The translations under genes and the position numbers were made by a program. DNA of 25,419 nt, taken from DASPJL01 sp035628645. Lineage in GTDB: Bacteria; Bacteroidota; Bacteroidia; Cytophagales; Cyclobacteriaceae. The notes under the pieces are model-generated. The model saw nothing but the letters and a program-made list of their open reading frames with translations, ran no database searches and was not told where the DNA came from. Numbering within the stretch: position 1 is the stretch's first letter; each line of letters starts with the position of its first letter. This document shows, piece after piece, positions 16,718-24,668 of this stretch. The DNA is taken from positions 1 to 25,419 of the forward strand of contig DASPJL010000157.1 of NCBI GenBank assembly GCA_035628645.1. Direction: 5' to 3'.

Positions 16718-17118
16718 TATTCTGTTTTAAGCTGTTTAAGCCATTGCAAGGCGCTTTTTTCTTTTGTAAAAACTTTCGTAGGAACCTGCGAGGAACGGGA
16801 TAAATAGATATACGTATTAACTATAATTTGCTGTACGTGACTGTCCACAAGGAGCGCTGCAGCCTCTACATAGGTAAAGGAATACTTTGTTGCCAGGTAT
16901 TCTTTTGCATTGTTTAGCATGTACATTCCCTCTCGTGCATCGACCAGGCATTTACGGGTTATTCCCTCAGTTATTTTTAATCTTGTTTCTACTATTTTTT
17001 TTGCTGTTTCCAAGTCTATAATTATCCCCTTATAGTACCGATACCTGACAATATTGTCTTCGATCCAGATTTCAAAGTTTTCTTCTTTTATATAATTCTT
17101 TCTTATTTCACTAAGCAC
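16717..17118 (-). CDS. SpoIIAA/STAS-like protein (DUF7793-like)
   Basis: 133 residues, starting with GTG at 17118; no ATG lies near enough to replace it. The pattern is an alternating beta-alpha fold: FEIWIEDNIVRYRYYKGIIIDLETAKKIVE, then KCLVDAREG, then a late VPTKVFTKEKSALQWLKQL. This matches the SpoIIAA-like/STAS proteins of Bacteroidota in which an Asp after a strand (VDAR) precedes a helix and the C-terminal helix carries the 'F..KEKALQWL' signature. No enzyme motif is seen. The role could be regulatory or lipid/membrane binding (inference). It is separated from the next gene by about 45 bases and may share a transcript with it. Confidence 0.75.
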   Translation of the reverse strand: MLSEIRKNYIKEENFEIWIEDNIVRYRYYKGIIIDLETAKKIVETRLKITEGITRKCLVDAREGMYMLNNAKEYLATKYSFTYVEAAALLVDSHVQQIIVNTYIYLSRSSQVPTKVFTKEKSALQWLKQLKTE

Positions 17119-17163
17119 AAAAGAAAATTAAAAAATATTTATAAAAATTCACTGCTAGTACTT

Positions 17164-17370
17164 CTACAAATTTGAAATAATATCAATGATCACCTTTTCG
17201 GGGTGCTTTATCCTCATCCATTCTTTCACGTCTTCTTCGCTATCCGCTATTATTTCTATGGCCATAGGGGCAAAACCAATGAGACCTTCAGGTGTATATA
17301 TCACTTCAAAAAAGAAGGGTGATTTTTTCAGGCTTTTATAACCTTCTACGGTGATGTCCAGGGTTTCCAT
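17164..17370 (-). CDS. Small protein of unknown function
   Basis: 68 residues, ATG start. Predicted pattern is strand-strand-strand-helix: METLDITVEGYKSLKKSPFF, FEVIYTPEGLIGFAPMAIEII, then DSEEDVKEWMRIKHPEKVIID. No signal peptide or membrane segment. The layout recalls small HicB/DUF1902-like beta-alpha folds, but no toxin partner is present. It lies 45 bases before the STAS-like gene on the same strand. Family not recognised; the charged, ordered composition suggests a real protein. Confidence 0.6.
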   Translation of the reverse strand: METLDITVEGYKSLKKSPFFFEVIYTPEGLIGFAPMAIEIIADSEEDVKEWMRIKHPEKVIIDIISNL

Positions 17371-17501
17371 TGGGGAGATATATGTAGATTATATACTAGT
17401 TCCCACAAAAATAGTTTCTAATAAAAAATCAGGAATATAAATGAGGTCGCATATTTACATCTGGGTTTCAAGACGAGTTCAACCGGTAAATAATTAAACT
17501 T

Positions 17502-17972
17502 TTATAGGTTATGCTTTTTAATCCGATACTGTTTTAAAACCTCCTCACACTCTTCCTCTAAGATTCCAGAAACGATTTCGGGCGGAACTGACCAAAAGGA
17601 TATGGAATGGGTTTTTAGAATACAAAACTCACCCGAATAACCGCCTATTTCCGGGACAGTAATACCAAATACTATTTTGCCAAATTTATGATGACGAATC
17701 AGGTAAGAACACATCACACAAGGTTCATGATTGGAATAAAGCGTTGCATCAGAAAAATCATTTACTCCCTTTTCAATAGCGTCTCTTATGGCTTCAACTT
17801 CTGCATGACAGATCACATCCTCTTTAGACTTTGTAGCTTCCATCCCCTTTCCCACCAGTTCCCCATTCTTCACTATTACCGATCCAACCGGAGCATTGCC
17901 GGCTTCCATAGCTTTTCGCCCAAGTTCCAGGCAGAGCTTCATCCAGTATTCGTCCTTTTGAAAAGATTCCAT
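17502..17972 (-). CDS. Nucleoside/cytidine deaminase-family zinc enzyme
   Basis: A 156-residue CDA-fold deaminase. The zinc motif is complete: HAE at 56-58 (His ligand, catalytic Glu58) and PCVMC at 84-88 (Cys85, Cys88). The N-terminal GNAPVGSVIVKNGELVG is the conserved first strand pair of the guanine deaminase/TadA/CodA-like branch. These cytoplasmic enzymes hydrolytically deaminate a purine or pyrimidine base. Substrate is not determined by the visible residues. The length is usual for a stand-alone guanine or cytosine deaminase. Single gene. Confidence 0.88.
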   Translation of the reverse strand: MESFQKDEYWMKLCLELGRKAMEAGNAPVGSVIVKNGELVGKGMEATKSKEDVICHAEVEAIRDAIEKGVNDFSDATLYSNHEPCVMCSYLIRHHKFGKIVFGITVPEIGGYSGEFCILKTHSISFWSVPPEIVSGILEEECEEVLKQYRIKKHNL

Positions 17973-18016
17973 TTCTGTTGTTTAAATAAGTGCTGCCTGA
18001 TTCTCCACATAACATT

Positions 18017-18044
18017 GTTTTTCAGAATTTAAATGCTGAAAAAC
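18017..18044. other. Hairpin upstream of the deaminase gene
   Basis: GTTTTTCAG (18017-18025) and CTGAAAAAC (18036-18044) pair exactly around a 10-base AT-rich loop. It lies 45-72 bases before the deaminase ATG, and about 100 bases past the stop of the upstream minus-strand gene. No U-tract follows on the minus strand, so a leader element or protein site is as likely as a terminator. Confidence 0.3.
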
Positions 18045-18140
18045 GAAAACAAATTATGATTATTTACAAAAAATTTTGTAGGAAAACCGATCGCAACTTG
18101 TAACACTTCGAATTGAAAGCACAATTTTTGCTCCTAGAAA

Positions 18141-18833
18141 TCAAATTATATTCATTGATTTTTTCAAGAATTCACTTTCTTCTTCAATTTTTTTCAAAAT
18201 AAATTGCTTTTTGTGGTCTGTGTTTTTAAATAAACCAAAATTCTTTAGTTCTTCTTTTGTCACCCTACATCCAGTAATGTTATATTTTTTTTGATTTGCC
18301 ATATCAAAATAAAATCCAGAATAAGAGTTTGCAGGTTTTTCAAATTGCAATTGCAAGAGGCCCATTTCAATACCCGTATTTGAATAATCGGTATGACTCT
18401 CGTATTGTATATATAGCACTCTATCTTGATAAGTACAGCTTATGGATTTCCATGTTGCTTTTCTATTTCCTTTACGATCGTAAGTCACTCCGTTTGCCTT
18501 AAATCCTCCGTCCTCATATTCAACATTAAATAGTACACCGTGCCTTACGATATACTTTTCTATATCTACCGATAAATCATAGTAGTATCCCTCAATAAAG
18601 TTTGAGCCTAGCAAGATTCTTCTAAGTCCGACGCTCTTATCTATCAATTTATCAAGTAAATTATTAAAAAGAGTCGTTGTAATAACAACTAAAACAATTA
18701 CAAGGATATACTTTAGGTTATGTCCATTTGGAAATGATTGTTCTACTTGTTCGTTCAAGTAAAATGTCAAAATAGCAGCTATTGTGGCTAAGACGGTTCT
18801 ATATTCTCGTTTATGATTTTCAAACCAATTCAT
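18141..18833 (-). CDS. Two-TM, beta-rich protein, Cap15-like (candidate orphan cyclic-nucleotide effector)
   Basis: 230 residues. Two hydrophobic helices occur near residues 13-31 and 41-60 (ILVIVLVVITTTLF). A domain of short strands (about 80-205) begins IEGYYYDL and contains GGFKANGVTYDRKG, TWKSISCTY, VLYIQYES and YSGFYFDM, a lipocalin/beta-barrel style pattern. The tail is a charged helix (KKQFILKKIEEESEFLKK). This order, two TM helices then a beta-barrel, is that of the CBASS effector Cap15 (SMODS-associated 2TM-beta family), whose barrel binds a cyclic dinucleotide and whose TM part disrupts the inner membrane. No CD-NTase, SAVED or CBASS gene is within this window. The gene is visibly richer in A+T than its neighbours. 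The family call is pattern-based and uncertain. Confidence 0.75.
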   Translation of the reverse strand: MNWFENHKREYRTVLATIAAILTFYLNEQVEQSFPNGHNLKYILVIVLVVITTTLFNNLLDKLIDKSVGLRRILLGSNFIEGYYYDLSVDIEKYIVRHGVLFNVEYEDGGFKANGVTYDRKGNRKATWKSISCTYQDRVLYIQYESHTDYSNTGIEMGLLQLQFEKPANSYSGFYFDMANQKKYNITGCRVTKEELKNFGLFKNTDHKKQFILKKIEEESEFLKKSMNII

Positions 18834-19034
18834 GTTATGGATTGTTAGAATGCCTTGTATAAAATTGCTATTAGTAACCGCTTTATCTGCTGACTAAATT
18901 AATAAATGTCAATGGTTTACGAAAAAATAGATGAGGGAAAGAATAAGAATTTAAAGTATTCGATTCTTATCTTGCGTAGGCTAGATAATAGAATATACAG
19001 ATATCAGACTGTAGAGGAGACTACTTTTGTTAAC

Positions 19035-19066
19035 TGACCCACACAGCCAATAAGCTCCGTGGGTCA
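19035..19066. terminator. Hairpin at the 3' end of the DUF4494 gene
   Basis: TGACCCAC (19035-19042) and GTGGGTCA (19059-19066) are exact complements, with a nested AGC/GCT stem inside. It starts five bases past the minus-strand stop at 19071. The stem is strong, but no U-tract follows on the minus strand, so it may act as a 3' stabiliser rather than a classical terminator. Confidence 0.5.
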
Positions 19067-19070
19067 AAAA

Positions 19071-19580
19071 CTAGTTTTCAGATAAATTTTCTTTTTCTAC
19101 CAATTCATTGGTTATAATAGTGCCAGGTTCCAGCTTCCTGAGATTCCTTTGTTCTTCTACAAAAGGCAACACCTCCAAAATCGTAGTTGTTACGATGTCC
19201 ATTATTTCATAGTCAGATATGGAACTTTGGAACACAGCTTCTATTTTTTCATACGCTTCTTTTACGGTATTTCCATTTACAATCACCGTTTGTTTTTGTT
19301 TCTTTTCCTTTTCTGTTTTTTCGTCATAAGTAACCAGGGCCACTTTACATTTATACCATTTCCCGCCTTCCTCAGTAGCAGGGATCAATTCATGAACCGG
19401 ATATTTGGCTACTTTTAACAGAATAAACTCCATATAGTTCGCCCCAATTTCACTGTAGATCCTTGTTTCAGCGTCCGTAAAACTCACTGCATCTACCAGA
19501 TAAGTTTCAGACACATTACTTATTCCACCATCCTGATTTTCACGATTGTACTTGAACTTGCATTCATACCAACTTGCCAT
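19071..19580 (-). CDS. DUF4494 family protein
   Basis: 169 residues, cytoplasmic. The opening MASWYECKFKYNRENQDGG...SETYLVDAVSFTDAETRI is the hallmark of the Bacteroidota DUF4494 family. The protein looks like an internal duplication: WYECKFKY...DAVSFTDAETRIY (residues 4-42) is echoed by WYKCKVAL...NGNTVKEAYEKIE (near 74-118), each half being strand-loop-strand-helix-strand. No catalytic residues are recognised and the family's function is unknown. A 7-bp inverted repeat (GTTAGCT 19658-19664 and AGCTAAC 19681-19687) lies 80-110 bases upstream of the ATG. Single gene. Confidence 0.85.
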   Translation of the reverse strand: MASWYECKFKYNRENQDGGISNVSETYLVDAVSFTDAETRIYSEIGANYMEFILLKVAKYPVHELIPATEEGGKWYKCKVALVTYDEKTEKEKKQKQTVIVNGNTVKEAYEKIEAVFQSSISDYEIMDIVTTTILEVLPFVEEQRNLRKLEPGTIITNELVEKENLSEN

Positions 19581-19771
19581 ATCTTATATTTTTCAGTTTT
19601 AAAGTTTGTTAAAGATATAGTCTAAAGGATGAAAGCAGAAGGGCCAAGAAAAAAAATGTTAGCTATTTTTAGCCGAATGGAGCTAACTGGGAAAGTCTCA
19701 GGAAGTTATTTTAAGAACCTTTTTAGATCAGGAAATAAGATTTATCCTTCATAAAGAGTCTGTGAGTAAAA

Positions 19772-19984
19772 TCAATTTTTGCTGAATCTTTTTATAGCGA
19801 AATATCCTCCTACGCTTAACAATAAAAATATTATTCCAATAATTGACTCTATACTTAAAGCAAAGCCAAAATTGAATCCTTCCCCGTTAACTCCTTTAAA
19901 TTCCAGATGGGTAAAGCTTTTGATAATTATAAAAGCAAACAATAAAATTATCAACAGGAAAAAACTCAGCTTATATAGTTTCAT
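19772..19984 (-). CDS. Small two-helix membrane protein
   Basis: 70 residues with two hydrophobic segments: about 5-24 (KLSFFLLIILLFAFIIIKSF) and 43-62 (ALSIESIIGIIFLLLSVGGY). A short glycine-rich loop (FKGVNGEGFNFG) joins them and a basic end (KRFSKN) closes the protein. The basic termini predict both ends in the cytoplasm. It opens with ATG. Family not recognised. Being short and hydrophobic it could be chance, but the charge pattern is that of a real membrane protein. Confidence 0.5.
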   Translation of the reverse strand: MKLYKLSFFLLIILLFAFIIIKSFTHLEFKGVNGEGFNFGFALSIESIIGIIFLLLSVGGYFAIKRFSKN

Positions 19985-20135
19985 TTAATAAGATTTGTGT
20001 AGGCTCGAAAAAGTTTACTTACTTCTTTAAAACGATTCATTCTCATAAGTTTTACGACGCTTTCTTTTAATCAGCATATAATCACATTAACAAATATGCA
20101 CATCATAATTATTCATAAGTCAACCTTGCCCCTCT

Positions 20136-21758
20136 TTATTTTAAATCTTTAAAACTAATAACAAAAGTGGATCCTTTGCCATATTCGGATCTTACGGAAA
20201 TACTTCCATTGATTTTGGAAGTGGCTTCTTTTGCTATATATAACCCTAAACCGGATCCGCTTGCTTTCTCATGTCCTCTATAAAACATTTGAAATATCTT
20301 TTCCAATTGTTCTGACCTGATTCCTTCACCGTTGTCCTCCACTTCAATTTGTAATTCATCCCCGTTTCTGAAAGAGGAAATTTTCACATATGGTTTATGT
20401 CCCGGACTTGATTTTTGAAATTTAATTGCATTGGACAACAAGTTATTAAGAATGATCTTAAGGCGCGTTTTATCCTGACAAATCTCAGGTTCAAGAAAAT
20501 TAAAGTGAAATTGAATAGGTTTGGTTTCTGACATTTCATTCAGATTCTCAATAATCTCATTACAAAGATCTTCTAAGGATATATTTTCAGAAACCGATTG
20601 CTGCCGGTTGTTCCTGCTGTAATCCAAAACTTCAGAAATAAATAACTCCAGCTTCTTCACAGATCTCTCTATCCAATTCAAGTAATTATAATGCTCGCCG
20701 ATGTCAGTAGATACCTTGCTAATATTTACCAGGCCGAGGATGGATTTAAGCGGGGCACTAAGATCATGTGAAACACTGTAGACAAACCTGTCAAGCTCTT
20801 CGTTGGTCTTTTCCAGTTCGCTGTTTTGTCTTATCAGTTTTTCGTCAGCAATCATTACATCGCTTATCACTCTTCCGGTAATTGCTGCAAAAACAAAAAG
20901 CAGGCAAGCACCAAAAAAGATATTTATCACATCCTGGTAACCTCCTACCTCATTTTCACCAAATCCTGCAAAAATCTTCGGAAGAACATAAATAATGATC
21001 AGGATATAAAAATTAGTAAGAATGGCAGGACCAAATCCAAAACGAATGGCTACATAAAGCGAAAAAAATCCATATATAAACCAGAATTCACGAAACTCCA
21101 CCAGGAAAACCAACACCGATAAGCACAGAAAAACGCCTGACATTTCAAGTAATACAGCTCTTCTGGCTAGTTGAGGTGCCAGGACTTCCTCCTGAAAATA
21201 ATACACCAGCTTTTTTCTTTTTAACCATGGTGATAAAAAATACAAAGCAGGAAGCGTAATAAAAAATGAGGTAGTAAACTCGCTCAGTAGGTTGCTGACA
21301 ATGTATTTCCAATACGTATAGGGCGACTGAGCTCCTGTCCAGACAAGCATGGATTGTAATGAAAATGTCTCAATAATGGCAGGAATAAAAACACCCAATA
21401 CCAGAAACAAAACGGTGTTGCGAATATCTGGTAGCCAGTACTTTCCATCATAAACCTTTTTGAAAAGGAACCAGGCAAAAAATGTAAAAAGTGTCTCAGG
21501 TATTGCATATAAAAACCAAAGCGGCCATTGCTCGACAGGATTACCCCACAGATAAGAGGTGCCCACAGCATTGATATACATTACCGGCAATATATTTTTT
21601 GGTCCGAACCAGAGTATAAATACAACAGAAAAAGCCGTAGGAAGATAGTAGTCAGAAACACTAAGGTCGTGTTGCGCAAGTATAGAAACATGGCTGCCAA
21701 TATGAATAACCAGGAATACCAAAAGGGGGATCCAGAAGGACTGTTTCGTAGAATTCAT
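20136..21758 (-). CDS. MASE1-type membrane sensor histidine kinase
   Basis: 540 residues. Residues 1-300 form about eight membrane helices with MASE1-like motifs (LPTAFSVVFILWFGPK, RFGFGPAILTNF). A short coiled coil (EKLIRQNSELEKTNEELDRF) leads to the HisKA helix with His331 (SVSHDLSAPLKSIL). The HATPase follows: N box NNLLSNAIKFQ (438-448), G1 DNGEGI (475-480), F box IFQMFYRG and G2 GSGLGLYIAK (501-510). All kinase motifs are intact. No receiver domain, output domain or response-regulator gene is adjacent, so it is an orphan kinase. MASE1 ligands are generally unknown. Single gene, about 250 bases from its upstream neighbour. Confidence 0.92.
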   Translation of the reverse strand: MNSTKQSFWIPLLVFLVIHIGSHVSILAQHDLSVSDYYLPTAFSVVFILWFGPKNILPVMYINAVGTSYLWGNPVEQWPLWFLYAIPETLFTFFAWFLFKKVYDGKYWLPDIRNTVLFLVLGVFIPAIIETFSLQSMLVWTGAQSPYTYWKYIVSNLLSEFTTSFFITLPALYFLSPWLKRKKLVYYFQEEVLAPQLARRAVLLEMSGVFLCLSVLVFLVEFREFWFIYGFFSLYVAIRFGFGPAILTNFYILIIIYVLPKIFAGFGENEVGGYQDVINIFFGACLLFVFAAITGRVISDVMIADEKLIRQNSELEKTNEELDRFVYSVSHDLSAPLKSILGLVNISKVSTDIGEHYNYLNWIERSVKKLELFISEVLDYSRNNRQQSVSENISLEDLCNEIIENLNEMSETKPIQFHFNFLEPEICQDKTRLKIILNNLLSNAIKFQKSSPGHKPYVKISSFRNGDELQIEVEDNGEGIRSEQLEKIFQMFYRGHEKASGSGLGLYIAKEATSKINGSISVRSEYGKGSTFVISFKDLK

Positions 21759-22006
21759 TACTACTAAAATCAGGTAAAAGTTTATATCTTAAAATACCCT
21801 GGGATAAGTCAGGATTAAAGCAAAGTGGTATCTAATATAAAAAAAACAAATTAGCTTTTTTATATTGCAAGTCAAAGGGTTTCTTTAATGACTAAGGTTA
21901 AGAATTGTTTTTGTTACCAGTTAACTCAGCAACAAAATGAATTAGCAGAAGGGAAGAGGTTTATAAATGGACTTAATAAATGACAGTGAATAGCGATTTA
22001 ATTTTC

Positions 22007-22300
22007 TTAATTCTTAAATGCTAAACCTTTCTTCTCTAATTCACTTCTAAGTTTTGGTATAGTGGATGGCCCCATACCATGAAGCTTGAGGATCTCGACT
22101 TCTGAATAGTCAGAAAGTTTTTCTAAAGTTACAATTCCTTCACTTTCCAATGCACGTCTGGCAGGAGCTGAAATCATTGAAAGGAAGCTGTCCTTTGGTT
22201 TCCGCTCATTTTCGCAAACCGGACAAGTCGGGCAATCGCTTGTTTTATAGAACTTGTGTCCTTTTTCACAAACTTTTAACTTTCTATTTTGCGTCGTCAT
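22007..22300 (-). CDS. Zn-knuckle + RNA polymerase alpha-CTD-like (HhH) protein
   Basis: 97 residues. Residues 11-29 hold a putative zinc knuckle (CEKGHKFYKTSDCPTCPVC, with Cys11, His15, Cys23, Cys26 and Cys29 as candidate ligands). Residues 40-95 match the helix-hairpin-helix fold of the RNA polymerase alpha C-terminal domain: APARRALESEGIVTLEKLSDYSEVEILKLHGMGPSTIPKLRSELEKKGL. In RpoA that domain binds UP-element DNA and activators. A free-standing copy with a zinc knuckle is presumably a small DNA-binding protein; it is not RpoA itself. Cytoplasmic; single gene. Confidence 0.82.
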   Translation of the reverse strand: MTTQNRKLKVCEKGHKFYKTSDCPTCPVCENERKPKDSFLSMISAPARRALESEGIVTLEKLSDYSEVEILKLHGMGPSTIPKLRSELEKKGLAFKN

Positions 22301-22404
22301 ATTTTACAAATTTAAGTAGCCTGGCACAAAATTCAGGGGGTAAAATACGGCAGTTTAAGGGGGCAATTCTGAAATATTGTATTAATGGTAAATCTGCTTT
22401 AAAA

Positions 22405-22443
22405 AAAACCGCAGACCATTTCATAGTAATGGCCTGCGGTTTT
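22405..22443 (-). terminator. Strong intrinsic terminator of the lipoprotein gene
   Basis: AAAACCGCAGACCATT (22405-22420) pairs with AATGGCCTGCGGTTTT (22428-22443), 15 of 16 positions, around a 7-base loop. On the minus strand the stem is followed by a run of eight Ts, as expected for termination about 60 bases past the stop at 22502. The + side also carries four Ts. Confidence 0.85.
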
Positions 22444-22501
22444 GTAATTGGTTTATAAGAACTTAAAAAAGCAATTCTATTCAGTCGATTTTTTCCTGAT
22501 T

Positions 22502-24052
22502 TTATTGACGTACAAATACTTGGGAACCACCGTTAGAAATTCCGTCAATCATTACATTTGATCCGATTGTTATAGAATTTCCATCTTCACTCATAGTTAT
22601 GTCCCCTTCATAAGACCACACTGTTTCCACAGGCACACCATTTGTACGACGGGTCCATAATTCCAAACAAGTCCACTTATTGTCAGAAACTTTACTAATA
22701 TCTTTAATTTTAGTATCACCCAGACTGACTATTCCATGATCAGCAGCGTCTTGCCAATTAGAATTAAAACTGTAGAAGACCCCTGTAGTACCTGAAATAA
22801 TCAACCCCGTACCACTTGAATGTAACCAGGTTCCGTCAAGCTCAAAACTTGGTGTATTGTCACCACCGGTAGTTGTAAAAGTTACTTCAGTGCCATAGGC
22901 TGTACCTGCACTGTTTGTAGCAAAGGCCCGAAGATAGTATGTAGTATTTGCTGACAAGCCATTTATACCAAGAACAAAAATACCGTCCCCGGCTGCACTT
23001 CCGTCAATTATTTTGGTAGATAAAGCGATTGTAGGATTTGGTGAGGTGCTCCAAACAAATCCCCGTGCTGTGATTGCAGAACCATTATCGGAAATAAGAT
23101 CTCCAACTGCCACGACAGTATTATTTTCAATAGAAGACACCTCTAAAGTATTTACCGCAGGCAATTCATTTTCTTCATTTTCTGTAGGACAAGAAAAGGT
23201 ATATTCCCACTTTGTGCCACCATCCTCACAACCTGAGACGACAACTTCAATGTTTGTTCCATAGTCGGGATTATAATTGAACAAAAATTCAGATTCTTTG
23301 CCTACATATCCTTTACTTTCTGTTGCTACAATACAATCAGCCGCTTTTCTCAATGTGTTTCTTTCAGTGATCTGTCCTGTACCTCCAATCCATGTTCCGT
23401 TTTGAAAAACATCAATTTTGTCCTTAACATTATAAGTGTCATAACTAATTTTTATTTGACCTACAGTGTTTGGAACTTCAAACAAATTACTCGTAAGACC
23501 TTCGCCTCCGGAAACTTTTGTTACTCCACATTTACTTGGCTTAGTAACTGTTATGATCACCTCGGTAGACAAGCTTATGTTTTTATCTGAATCATAAAAT
23601 TTTAAAATCAGGACAAATGTTCCTTCCTCCACTTCTGAAGGCAAGGTGAAAGGAACAGAAACTGTTCCATTTGAAGTGGTTGTATTTATAGGCACATCAA
23701 AGTATTGAGATGCACCTTCTACCTGGATATAAACACCATCTATTTCTGACAAAGCGGCCACATCTACAGGAATATATATTTTACTTCCCGCATTGTAGGA
23801 AACGCTTTTATCAAAATGGGATACAACCGGCGCTTCTGAAGGAGATGATGATTGGGGTAACGCTGATTCGTTTATTACTTCTGAATTTCGAAAAACCAGT
23901 ATTTCCGAAAGCTCATCTGCATTAGATGGAGATATTATTCCATCTTCATCATCGGAATTATTATCCGGACCAGCCGCATCTTCTGTATTACAGGAAAATA
24001 CAAGGGTTAAAATAAAAATTAATACAGTAAAAAGAGGTAAATTTTTTTTCAT
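22502..24052 (-). CDS. Surface lipoprotein with Ig-like and fibronectin III-like domains
   Basis: A 516-residue lipoprotein. The signal peptide ends in a lipobox (LVFSC; lipidated Cys21), followed by an Asp/Glu/Asn-rich linker (residues 22-45) of the kind linked with surface export in Bacteroidota. A beta-sandwich occupies about 55-170. A cysteine-containing region follows (170-295, with KWEYTFSC near its end). A fibronectin III-like domain spans about 300-397 (LEVSSIENNTVVAVG ... TTYYLRAFATNSAGTAYGTEVTFTT). A C-terminal beta domain (~400-516; LDGTWLHSSGTGLIISG) ends SQVFVRQ and looks lipocalin-like. No catalytic motif. Probably an outer-membrane-anchored binding protein. It has its own strong terminator. 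Confidence 0.85.
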   Translation of the reverse strand: MKKNLPLFTVLIFILTLVFSCNTEDAAGPDNNSDDEDGIISPSNADELSEILVFRNSEVINESALPQSSSPSEAPVVSHFDKSVSYNAGSKIYIPVDVAALSEIDGVYIQVEGASQYFDVPINTTTSNGTVSVPFTLPSEVEEGTFVLILKFYDSDKNISLSTEVIITVTKPSKCGVTKVSGGEGLTSNLFEVPNTVGQIKISYDTYNVKDKIDVFQNGTWIGGTGQITERNTLRKAADCIVATESKGYVGKESEFLFNYNPDYGTNIEVVVSGCEDGGTKWEYTFSCPTENEENELPAVNTLEVSSIENNTVVAVGDLISDNGSAITARGFVWSTSPNPTIALSTKIIDGSAAGDGIFVLGINGLSANTTYYLRAFATNSAGTAYGTEVTFTTTGGDNTPSFELDGTWLHSSGTGLIISGTTGVFYSFNSNWQDAADHGIVSLGDTKIKDISKVSDNKWTCLELWTRRTNGVPVETVWSYEGDITMSEDGNSITIGSNVMIDGISNGGSQVFVRQ

Positions 24053-24230
24053 AGAAGTTTAAATTATTATAGTTTGATTTTTTGAATACAGAGTCATAGA
24101 TGGCTTTTTTGCCAACATGGTTTGATAGATTAGCAAGCTAAGAGAGCTGGTTGTTATTTTGAATGGCTTATTTCGATTTTATAAATACACCGAAATCAAT
24201 TGTCAAAGTTAGGTAGGTGGAATAAAAAAT

Positions 24231-24257
24231 AAAATACCCCTTTCTGGGTATTTTTTT
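24231..24257. terminator. Intrinsic terminator without an obvious upstream gene
   Basis: AAAATACCC (24231-24239) pairs perfectly with GGGTATTTT (24246-24254) around a 6-base loop, and seven Ts extend from the stem on the plus strand. The minus strand also reads into a T-rich tail. No plus-strand gene ends before it and no minus-strand gene ends after it, so it would end an unannotated short transcript or act as a leader attenuator. Confidence 0.55.
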
Positions 24258-24538
24258 AATTAATCAAATAATTATGCAATTTTTATATTTCACTTCTTCC
24301 GGGAATTGATAAATAATCAACTTCTTTATTGATTAAACGACAAAGTTACCGCGAACATGACTTACGATGATTTGACGTGGACGCGTCCAACAGCTTCAAA
24401 ATATCTACAGCATTTGCAAAAAGGATCTTGAACCGGCTAGGATGCTTTCTTTTAATTACCACCACTTATCTCGATCCTTTTTTCTGGATCTTCACATTTC
24501 CTTCCAATAATCAGGAGATCTCTTGTAACCTAAGAACG

Positions 24539-24557
24539 TATTCTTACTCTAAGAATA
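24539..24557. repeat. Perfect 8-bp dyad upstream of GH15 gene
   Basis: TATTCTTA (24539-24546) and TAAGAATA (24550-24557) are exact inverted copies with a CTC spacer. The length, symmetry and position about 110 bases before the GH15 ATG fit an operator for a dimeric repressor or activator. Function is not established. Confidence 0.35.
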
Positions 24558-24668
24558 GTGCTCAAGCTTGAAGAGAGAAAACCCTGGTATTCTAAAAACA
24601 ACAGCTTTAATTAAATCGCTATCGTTTTTAGTACTGAGGATTTTTATGGTCCTGAATACTTTCAGAGT

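Larger units (their letters stand above)
24053..24668. other. Intergenic region, 616 bp, with orphan terminator
   Basis: Between the lipoprotein start (minus) and the GH15 gene (plus). It contains a terminator at 24231-24257 and an 8-bp dyad at 24539-24557. A 64-codon plus-strand frame (24377-24571) has a composition unlike a real protein and no family match, so I do not call it. Promoters for the flanking genes must lie here but none was assigned. Confidence 0.5.

Noticed and set aside
22335..22360. GGGGGTAAA resembling a third ECF promoter
   Set aside because: No GTC element at the 22-base offset and no plus-strand gene follows.
24377..24571. 64-codon plus-strand ORF before GH15
   Set aside because: Composition rich in Ser, Phe and Asn with no domain, start context or partner; likely chance in AT-rich spacer.
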